Assembly (NCBI GenBank): GCA_027627225.1
Contig: CM051034.1
Span: 48,527,081 to 48,591,080 of the forward strand
Reading direction: 5' to 3'
DNA length: 64,000 nt
Source of the DNA: Congeria kusceri
Lineage: Eukaryota; Mollusca; Bivalvia; Myida; Dreissenidae
Of this stretch, positions 55,330 through 64,000 are shown piece by piece. The notes beneath the pieces are model-generated. The model made no database searches. It was not told the DNA's origin and saw only the letters and a list, made by a program, of their open reading frames with translations. The position numbers and the translations under genes were made by a program. Each line of letters opens with the position of its first letter. Within the stretch, counting starts at the first letter, position 1.

Positions 55330-58010
55330 CAAGTGTGTGATGATTATATGAACAATATGAAGAAAACTTGTACAGTACCCCATTCAAAAATAAGGAGAAA
55401 TTCAACTGATTTGAATATGTGTGTCCATTAATTTAAAGTCAGTTGTGAACATGCAGGTAAAGGCTATAGGTGAATTAAGCCTACTAAAAGTATGTACATA
55501 CATATACAAATAAAATACCCAAAAATGATAAACTTTCACCGTCATATAACAGAAATATTTGAAGCTAAAGTATACAGGGATAGGTTTTGAATACCTGGCA
55601 CAGTTACGTGCCAAATACTGTCTTTCAGTTCAAAACTAAAAATGTCACTGAATTTTATAAATTTTAATATTCTGATTCTAATAAAAGCTTGGTGAATTAA
55701 ATTATTATTTATAAAACTGATACAACTAAATACTAAATATTTTTGCTATAATTAAGCATTAGAGTCACTCGGATAACAGTCGTCAGATAAAGGTATAGTA
55801 GACAGAAATGCCAACATATGTCATCCAATGACATTCAATAACTGAATGAATTATCCAAGCATCTTTTAACTTAGAAGTTACACAAAAACATACTGACATT
55901 CTTATGAGGCAATTAATAAAATCATTTAATATTAATCCTCTTACAACAAGTGGTTGATTATAACAAAGTATTAAGAGCAAAACCAAGAAAAACTGAAAGG
56001 TTTTATTTTCTGTTGATCTAGCATATATATTTCTATGTATTCTAAAAATACATTTATTACCATTTATATACAATTAGAAACGACTATACACTATCATAAT
56101 CATACATACAATAAACAACTTTGTCATGTTAACATCAATTATGTATTTACAAACAAGCAAAATGTTAAAGTGCCCCGTCTAAAAACATAACTCATTGTAA
56201 CACTTTTAGATTATGTGCTTTCAATTCTGGACATTTGTTCAAGTGCTACAAGTGTATTTGACCCTCGAAACATAATTATATTGTAAATACAAATAAACAA
56301 TACAAAACTATAAACTTTCACCGTCTCGGACTGGAAATATATGCCGATTAAGTATGTAAGCGTTGGTTTGGGAATTGGCAACAGTTATTTGAAAAATAGT
56401 ATTTATAAGATATGTCTAAACTAAAAATGTTACTAACTCTAGTTTTTTCAAATTTCTTACTTGAATAAGTTGAAATACATGTTTTATTGCTTTTCATGTA
56501 ATTGTTTATTAGTTTAAACACATAAAATTACCTAACTTATTTGCTATTTAACTCAATAGTAACTCAGAATGTATTAGCAAATTTAAAACAACATGTTGTA
56601 ATTATATGTTGTAGTATTGCAATAATACATTTTACATTTGTTTTCAGTATATTTAGTGTATGTTGTGTTTATAATATGAATAATATTTAACCGTTACAAT
56701 ATTTAACAATAAAATAACTATGTTATAATTCATTTTCTTCATATAATAATCTATGAAGAAAAAAATTACTTCAAGCATGGTAACATTTCATTGCTATCAA
56801 AGCAACATTTAAAAAATTATCAAGTATTACTATCACTAAGATGACACTTAAAAGTGTATATCGAAACTTTTGTCAATATGGGCAAAAATAATGCAGATCA
56901 TTAAATTAAAACAGAAACATTGTAGTTCCTGTGAAACATTGAACTGAATTGTTTTAGTGATTAGCTATTCTCAGAAGTCCATCGATGATTTGTCTATAAT
57001 AAGTGATAAGTGCTGGCATCGATGTGATATTAGGGAATCTGTGCCAGGGAGCTGCAAATACACAATGGTTAAGTGTATATTGTATGTGTACAAGCACATT
57101 GTTAACTATATATAACGAGAACATTGCTCAATCATACGTTAGATGTCAATTATGTATCATTTTGTTTAAATGTGGATTTATTATAGTTAATAAAAAATAT
57201 AGGAATCCAGAGCAATATGTTCAAATGAAAGACATTATAAATTAAACAATAATGATATATTTTCAATAAAAAAGGTTATGAATAAGAAATAACGTATACA
57301 ACAAATAAAAAAATCATATAATTCAGTTATTGTTGATGTTCATATATTTGAAAAATAAAGGAATTCCATGTACAACCAACATTGTTAAACAATTCGATTG
57401 AACGCATTACATAGACTTTATGGTTTATGGTGTGTCTTGCATTTTTATAACACCATTCATGAGCCAGCAGTCTCTATTCTGGCACCGACGTTGCTAGTTA
57501 CGACTTACGTTCTAAAGATTTAAATGCTCCACACAATATGGTCAACGATATAAGTCCACAACGGCATTGTTTGTGATGGGCGATATTTTCTGAAATAAAC
57601 AAAAACAACAACACATTCCAAGTCAAAACGCAATATTTTTGGTTAACAAATGAAATATTCGTTAAATATTTGTCAATCAGTTGCAGTTGCTAACCCAAAA
57701 TTAAATGTTTCGTTTGATTTAATAGTTTATTTAACAAAATATAAAATATTTATTTATGTAACATTTTGAGAGTATCGTCTTCCGACGCTGTTCCGAAATA
57801 TACCGGAAGACACCGATACGTTACGAAATTACTCGACTTCATTTGTGTGCGAATACCTTAAGGGCAATTTATTTGTCACGGTTTTTAGTCAAATATGCTT
57901 CTTCTGAGATAATTTATTGTTTAAAAGCCACCGTCAATTTGCAGAATGATTAGCATTCAATGCTAATTATATCATCATTTATGAAAGTTATATCATTGTT
58001 TATATATATA
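55330..58010. other. Non-coding AT-rich stretch
   Basis: No exon or transposon end is supported. Short open frames (55783-56073 minus, 57003-57245 plus) show no motif. Confidence 0.45.
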
Positions 58011-58016
58011 TTTCAG

Positions 58017-58073
58017 GCGATACTGATGTGCCAAATATCGATGATGAGACTATTGCTGCAAACACTACTCCTG
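58017..58073 (+). CDS. Candidate 57-bp exon of an unknown plus-strand gene
   Basis: Acceptor TATATATTTCAG and donor CTG|GTATGT are both good, and the exon is phase 1-1. It encodes DTDVPNIDDETIAANTTP, an acidic Asn/Thr-containing stretch like a linker. No neighbouring exon was found, so it stands alone. Confidence 0.35.
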
Positions 58074-58135
58074 GTATGTGATTATCGCTTGCTGGAGTTA
58101 TTTATTAATTATGCAATACAGACATTCACAGCCTG

Positions 58136-58445
58136 CAAAATATATGGGAACCATATGGGTCCATATGGGCTTCCATGTGGGTCCTTTATGGGCATCCCAT
58201 ATTGGGTCAAGTGGGTTGTGCAAACTGCTTTTATATGTGTCCTAGATGGGTTGCGATCCCATATGGACCCAAGGTGGGTCCTATCTGGGCTATCCACATA
58301 CGTGCAATATGTATGGTAACCCATATGGGTTGCGATATGAGATGTGGGTCCCACATAGATCGAAGATGGGTCCCATATTTGTGGCCCATACACGACCTAT
58401 AGAAATGGGTCATTTATGGCAACACATATGGGGCTGATGTGGATT
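58136..58445. repeat. Short CCCATATGGG-rich array
   Basis: About a dozen variants of CCATATGGG or GATGGGTCCCATA occur at irregular spacing. The edges carry TGCAAAATATATGGG and GGATTTTGCAAAC, an inverted TGCAAAA pair. Open frames on both strands are repeat artefacts. The same palindrome dominates the array at 60.9-62.0 kb. Confidence 0.7.
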
Positions 58446-58542
58446 TTGCAAACTCTGCATGGGTCCCCTGTTGGTTTTGTTTCTATAAACTTGTGTTAAA
58501 CATACATGCGGCATTGCAAATCACAAAACAAGACACAAATTA

Positions 58543-58718
58543 TATGAATGTTACTCAAAAGCTGCGGGAAGTATAAAAATAAATGTTATAATTTAGTTCT
58601 TTCTGAAATATAACAACACATTAAAATTTATATGAATGTTACTCAAAAGCTGCGGGAAGTATAAAAATAAATGTTATAATTTAGTTCTTTCTGAAATATA
58701 ACAACACATTAAAATTTA
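58543..58718. repeat. Perfect 2 x 88-bp tandem duplication
   Basis: 58543-58630 and 58631-58718 are identical base for base (TATGAATGTTACTCAAAAGC to ACACATTAAAATTTA). The lack of any difference suggests a very recent event or an assembly duplication. Confidence 0.95.
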
Positions 58719-59157
58719 ATCCTTAATCAATTGAATTGGATTTTCATTTGCAAAATCCAACACATACTTTTAATTAACGTACGTGCCTTGACCCTAAAGA
58801 CTAAAAATGTACTGGTTAGTTCCCTTATGCAGAATGCGAAGCGAACAATTCATGTATGCATTATTTATGTACAGTATAACTTTAATTCCACAAGTATGAA
58901 AAATGTAGATATACAAATCTCAGAGTATTGTCCTAACAGATACGTATATATGACTATATTAACAATCAATTACAAACACAATATTATTTTCCGTCGGTAA
59001 GCTTGTTAGTTTGATAGATGTCGTTGAAAATATAATTGTCTTCATACAAATGTGAACGGTCACAAGGTTAAATCTCACAAATGAATTCAAGTTAAATTAT
59101 GCCAAGTGTTTAAAATGTTAGGACAATTTGTCTGAGCCATATAACAATACTACTTAC

Positions 59158-59217
59158 TTGATGATGCCTTCATATTCGATATGTAAAAACGGTTTAAACT
59201 TCACATTCTGACCGAGC
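59158..59217 (-). CDS. Candidate 60-bp exon, unknown gene
   Basis: The donor ATCAA|GTAAGTAG is strong and the acceptor TTTTATGAAG is weak, with phase 2-2. It encodes LGQNVKFKPFLHIEYEGII, which looks protein-like. The phase does not fit the next upstream candidate (60214-60352), so another exon would be needed between them. Confidence 0.25.
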
Positions 59218-60213
59218 CTTCATAAAACAACAATTCAAACCATGATATTAAGTATGTTTACATTTCTGAAACAAAACAAATACATGATCTAAATTATCTA
59301 CAAGAGATAGAGAGCTGATGTGTACGATGTTGATCAAATTGTAACCTAGCAGTGCTGCGCTATTACGTTTTCGTAATAAATCATCAACATGTTCTGTTTT
59401 TTGTTTTACTTAACTGTGTTTAACACATGTCGTTAAATGATTTTTAATCATTTTTTTACATATTAAATTACATGCCTGATGGAGAATAATTAAAGCTTAA
59501 ACAATACTATTACAAAATGCAAGTCAATAACAAATACTACTGAGACTATGATTGCAATCATTTCAGTTCCATCAATTACAATTGCGTGTAATCAAATTAA
59601 CAACCTGTTGTATGAGTAGCAAATGTCAATACTACTAGTTATTATGGCATGCATCATTTAAAGATATAGAGAGGTGATGGCTAATGAACCCAATTGCTAA
59701 CTGACTGTCTCTTTCAACGAGCACAAAAATACTGGACTCGATAAATGTTCTGCAATAACTGCCCTTTTATATACCAAATGCATCATTATAACAGTGAATT
59801 GAACGGATCACTCCTTCGGTTATCAGAATTTTTTGTTCACATCCATTTCCTTTCCATATCCCCGCACCAACTAGTCACATTTTCAGTTTACTCATTGCTT
59901 GTTTGTTTGTTATCCATTTTTGGTTCCTCGACCTTAACACATGTTCTGAACATATAAATTAACAAATTACCTGTTGAAATGAAATTGTACATAAATACAT
60001 AAATAAATAAATAATCACACACTTTTTGTTTGATATACATCTATAAAATGCTCATAGAAAACGTTATATTAACGTCAGATTAAGAGAGAATTAAGATAGA
60101 TATAAATTAAAAATTTTTAGAACAAACAATACCATTTCCCTGTTGACAGCCACATACAAATTATATTCTTATAAACAAGCAATAGTTTCATTTTCATGAA
60201 ATATCAAACTTAC

Positions 60214-60352
60214 TATATTAAGATTGGACACGATTAAGTTTGCCACTAGGTGGTTTTCCTTCATCTCTGCTGTCGTTGTTCTGTAGAGGCAATTGTGATG
60301 AATAGCTCTTTCATGACTACTTAACCTTCGGCGCATATGAAGTGAAAGCAAC
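60214..60352 (-). CDS. Candidate exon, unknown gene
   Basis: Acceptor TTGCGTATTCCAG (phase 2) and donor AATATA|GTAAGT (phase 0) are both close to consensus. The 139 bases are open in one frame: LLSLHMRRRLSSHERAI, then HHNCLYRTTTAEMKEN and HLVANLIVSNLNI. The family is not recognised. It could equally be a non-coding transcript exon. Confidence 0.4.
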
Positions 60353-60712
60353 CTGGAATACGCAAAAATCAAACTTATTATATAATGTAGTTAAATATGT
60401 TTTTAAACAAAGAAAATAAAATAGTTAAACACTGGCAATAATGTTATATATACAATGCCATTGTTGGACACATTTCAGTAATTGGATCAATACATTTCAT
60501 GTTTTCGAGTTGTTAAGTAGAGTCTAAATTAGTGGAATTGCTTAAGCACAAAATATTATAACTCTTATATTTAAGATGACTTGCATTATCATGTTTTAAT
60601 GTATCATTATTGGAACAATGCAACTTCAAAAGCAACTATAATGTGTTCAAACAAAGATTACATGCACAAATCAAAGCAATAGATTTTAAAGGTGAAGATA
60701 CCCATCACATAC

Positions 60713-60800
60713 CTACATTTAAATATATCAGTGACAGTCACAATAATACATGATAATTTAGATATTTTTACTTTAAGTATATCTTTTATGTGCTACTATG
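60713..60800 (-). CDS. Candidate upstream exon of the 60.2-kb exon
   Basis: The donor TGTAG|GTATGT is phase 2, which fits the phase-2 acceptor at 60352 and creates an Arg codon at the join. It is open back to an AG at about 60801 and encodes HIKDILKVKISKLSC then IIVTVTDIFKC. The acceptor region has a poor pyrimidine tract. Confidence 0.25.
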
Positions 60801-60899
60801 ACAATGAATTTGCGAAAAACTATTTTGTCAAGCGCATTTCTAGAAACAATTCGAATATCAAGATGGCCGCCCGAGGATAAATGCTCGCAGAAGCACATA

Positions 60900-61985
60900 T
60901 CAGACCTATATGGATATTGTTGCTAGGTACCATATGCGCTTGCATGTTGGAGATCCATATGGGCTTGACTGATGCGAACACCTATTGGCTGGCTTGTTAA
61001 ACTATTGCCTTTCCTACTGGGACACATATGAACTTGCTTTCGTGACCCATATAGGCTAGCGTGTTGGGGACCCATACAGGCATTCTTGCTGAGACCCATA
61101 TGAGCTTACTTCTTGGGGACCTATATGGGTTTTTTATGGGACCTATATGGGTTTGATTATTGGACCCATATCAGCTTTCTTGCTGGGACCCATATGAGTT
61201 TTCTTTATGGGCTTGCTCGTTGTGAACTCATATGGTCTTTTGCTGGGTTCCGAATGGGCTTGCTATTAGTGACCCATATGGTCTTGCTTGTTGGGGACCT
61301 ATATGGAGTCTCTTGCTGGGACCGATGTGAGTTTCCTGTTGGTGACCCATAAAGCCCATATAGGCTAGCTTGTTGGGGACTCATATGGGCTTTCTTGCTG
61401 GGACCCATATTGGCCTTCTTGTTGTGACTCATGTGGGCTTGCTTGTTGGGAACGCATATGGTCTTTTTCCTGGGTCCCGAATGAGCTTGCTTTTGGTGAC
61501 CCATTATGGGCTTGCATGTTTGGGACCTAGATGGCTCTCTTGCTGGGACCCATATAGGCTAGCTTGTTGCGAACCCATATGGGCTTTTTGCTGGGTCCTA
61601 TATATGGGCTTGCTGTTTGGGACCCATAGGGGCATGCTTGTTGGGGACATATATAAAGCTTTCTTGCGGGGACCCATACGGGAATGCTTGTTGGGGACCT
61701 AAATGGACTTTCTTGCTGGGACCCAAATGGGATTGCATGTAGCGGACCCACGTGTTTTTTTTTTCGCTGGGACCCATATGGACTTGCTAGCCTGGGACCA
61801 AACTGGGTTTGATATGGGCAATAACACGCATATGGAGCCCATGCGGTATATCAGCCAAGGTATAGCCCATATTTGTCCCACATGGGGTGGCTTGCTGTGA
61901 TCCATATGGGCATATTTGCTGGGAACCCTCATGGGCTTGCTTGCCTGGTCCTATACGGACCAATATGAGCATAAAAATCTTACAT
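60900..61985. repeat. Large CCCATATGGG minisatellite with higher-order structure
   Basis: The basic unit is about 24-25 bp, GGGACCCATATGGGCTTGCT plus TGTT, with the 10-bp palindrome CCCATATGGG at its centre. It is repeated about 40 times with many variants. Longer blocks recur: CCCATATAGGCTAGC at about 61043, 61361 and 61549, and CTGGGT(T/C)CCGAATG at about 61243 and 61471. Open frames of 60-110 codons on both strands arise from the repeat. It forms one of the most GC-rich islands of the window. Confidence 0.85.
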
Positions 61986-61989
61986 GGGT

Positions 61990-62590
61990 CACACATGTAC
62001 CGTTCTATAGTATGATCTGGGTTTTGCGCTGGGTTTTATGAGCGATTGCTCACGTGCATGAACTAAATGCCTACATGATGTTAATACTGTTTTCTGACTA
62101 ACTTTTTTTTCTATTTTTCTTATGTTGATGCTGCTGTAGTTTCATATCAATTATATTGTAACATGAACGTGTACATGTATCTTATGTTATATAGGAAACT
62201 TCGAATTGTATGTAGACGGATGTCTCGTAGTTTCATTTTTATTGCATAGAAGACATGATTTTGTTTGTTTTGACAGTAGTTATAACATTAACAAATTACT
62301 GAAAACACAGTCACAGTGAATTAATGCCAGTTGTGTCAAACTGACCGTACAACGAGATTGATTGACAATGTGTTTAGCCATTCAGAAATCCAGAACTTAG
62401 TTGTTTGACGGACATGTCTTGTAAAAACATTCGTTTACTGTCAACCTTGTTTTTCGGACTTTATCATAGGCTATAATTATATTAGCATATCGTCAATTAA
62501 CAAAAGGTTTAATACCGATATATCTTAAATATAATAACTTCTGTGTAATGAAGCATGCAAGGGCAAGGATTATTTTGCCGTATGACATAC
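61990..62590. other. Non-coding stretch, no gene seen
   Basis: No feature beyond AT-rich unique-looking sequence. Confidence 0.4.
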
Positions 62591-62594
62591 GTGA

Positions 62595-62858
62595 TAGGGA
62601 CCTTTTCACACGGAGAATTGACTATGTTCACAACAAGGCCACAGTTTACAAAACAAAAAAGTCCATGTTACACATGTATAAAGAAGCGAAATAAAATTTC
62701 TGGCACAAAAAATATACTGCTGGGATTAATGTGTGATTGCTGTACAAAATATCAATTGGAATGGATAAATGTATCAAGCGTTTCGATATTATGAAAACAT
62801 TTTTGTAGTATTTTTTTAACAAATTTTCGAAAAGAAAAATGTGGATAAGTCTCTTTAA
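62595..62858 (+). mobile_element. TTAAAGGGAC-family element, copy 3, without tRNA-like cassette
   Basis: Begins TAGGGACCTTTTCACA and ends GTGGATAAGTCTCTTTAA, the same imperfect inverted ends as at 27854-28326. It shares the middle ATCAAGCGTTTCGATATTAT / GAAAAC segment. It is about 264 bp long and lacks any box A/box B stretch. Confidence 0.55.
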
Positions 62859-63040
62859 TACTGATGGTCCCTAGGATTGTCTTTGGAAATGAGTAACGCA
62901 GTAAAGTTGTTATTAACTTTATGTTCACATGAAAGAGAGGTTGGTCGCAAGCAGGAGACCAGTGACATATTGCCAACCGGGCGAAGTTAAACCGCGTTTG
63001 ATATTTTCATCGGTATAATAACTTAAATGTCAATATTAGT

Positions 63041-63120
63041 TACTGTTAGTAACTGATGGTGTATGAGATATACGAGCCTCAGTGGCTTCATACCATACAC
63101 CATCAGTTAGTAACAGTGTA
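63041..63120. repeat. Hairpin with 37-38 base arms and 5-base loop
   Basis: The left arm TACTGTTAGTAACTGATGGT and GTATGAGATATACGAGCC pairs with GGCTTCATACCATACACCAT and CAGTTAGTAACAGTGTA. It includes an uninterrupted 16-base stem (GTAACTGATGGTGTATG region) and mismatched bulges. This could be a MITE remnant or a hairpin RNA precursor. Confidence 0.6.
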
Positions 63121-63124
63121 ACGA

Positions 63125-64000
63125 ATATATCTCACCAACTACCTGTCACTGGTTTATTTTAATTGATATCATTTCAAAGCCTGTGTGCAGTATAAACTAA
63201 GTCAAATACCAGTGTCCTGGTTTTAAAAAAAACCCGGATGAAAGCTGTTCTGCTTCGTTTGCTAAAGTTGTTGCGAAACCAGCTTAGAAGCCACTTTGTA
63301 AATGTCGGTTGCCAATTGTATAAAACTGAACAAATTAAGACTATCTAAAAGATTTCCATTGGACAAGTTAATCCATTTCTGGGCAAGTTAATTAAAGTGC
63401 TTATCCTCTTCTATAAAGCGGAAAACAGGTTTGGATAAGTATATCTATGTCCAGTTTGGCTAAATTTACCCAAATCAAATTATCACATACTGCAATATCT
63501 AGCATAATTACGTTACCAGTTGAAGTATGCCAAACTAGTAAATGTATTTTATGAAATTTAGGAGATAAAATGCAACACATATACTGTTTAGTATGCTTAA
63601 CCAATGTTAATTGTGAAATAATGTTTTATGTTCGGATATTTAGTTGTTTATGCTATCCAAAAAACCAAACCAAGAACTTAACCAAAAGTTATCCCCTGAG
63701 TAAGATATACTCAGTTTTATACAATTGACTACTGATGTTTACTGTACAGTGTGTCAGCTAACTGATGGTTTTACCCAATAAAGTAGCTGCCGCGGATGCG
63801 TTTATCAGTTTGTTCCCTTTAGCGTTACAACATTATTGATATTAAAGTACAAACAAAAAAAAAACAGTTTATCGAGAAGTCGCCTTATTGTTTTCGTTTT
63901 ATGGGGTATAGACAATACACCATGGTCATGTGACCGCTCTAAGCCAATCGAATTGCGTCATTTTGTAGGAGGTGATATAAACAATGTATGTCTATACAAT
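63125..64000. other. Non-coding stretch to the window end
   Basis: No exon, RNA gene or element end is supported. A short open frame (63401-63604, minus) shows no motif. Confidence 0.4.

Noticed and set aside
58109..58437. Overlapping open frames on both strands rich in MGPIW / THMG words.
   Set aside because: They arise from the CCCATATGGG repeat and have no splice or start context.
60900..61985. A CRISPR-like array (regular about 25-bp repeats).
   Set aside because: Units are contiguous with no unique spacers, heavily variable, and the genome is eukaryotic.

Overview
The window looks like AT-rich nuclear DNA from a bivalve mollusc. The basis is repeat content plus eukaryotic gene structure: short exons with GT-AG junctions, tRNA-derived SINEs, MITEs, a mariner relic, LINE debris, and cassettes with 140-165 bp tandem cores of the bivalve 'Pearl' / Helitron-like type. 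The fold-back MITE at 43.0-43.3 kb and the CTCACCTGAG cassette at 45.2-46.8 kb resemble repeats of heterodont clams and zebra/quagga mussels. A Dreissena-like source is my inference, not proof. No bacterial operon, rRNA gene or CRISPR array is present.

Layout. 1-13.2 kb is non-coding with two nested scales of tandem segmental duplication (2.4-3.1 vs 3.1-3.97 kb, and 4.1-6.2 vs 6.5-13.1 kb). It carries a 5'-tRNA-half insertion, a pseudo-tRNA, and one TIR element nested in a hAT-like element (6.78-8.85 kb). 13.9-15.46 kb is a dead mariner. 18.5-49.75 kb is the gene-bearing part, all on the minus strand. 53.8-55.3 kb is a second large tandem-core cassette. 58-64 kb holds two CCCATATGGG-rich arrays, isolated candidate exons, a perfect 2 x 88 bp duplication, and hairpins.

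The main biology is a cluster of three paralogous copies on the minus strand. The most complete (31.0-49.75 kb) can be assembled by hand from 13 exons. Almost every junction in its first half is phase 1. It encodes a cysteine-rich extracellular part, one transmembrane helix, a Ser/Thr/Lys-rich cytoplasmic linker and a C-terminal domain that resembles the OTU-fold/vertnin family. Copy 2 (23.1-30.9 kb) keeps the same exon phases but has two in-frame TAG codons. Copy 3 (18.5-18.8 kb) is one exon in which two exons of the other copies are fused. The most complete copy also has one in-frame TAG. The ectodomain exons were duplicated too (decayed remnants at 37.8-38.9 kb). The 10.8 kb intron before the membrane exon has been filled by LINE, MITE, pogo-like and Pearl-like insertions.

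All homology statements come from reading translations by eye. No database or structure search was possible.
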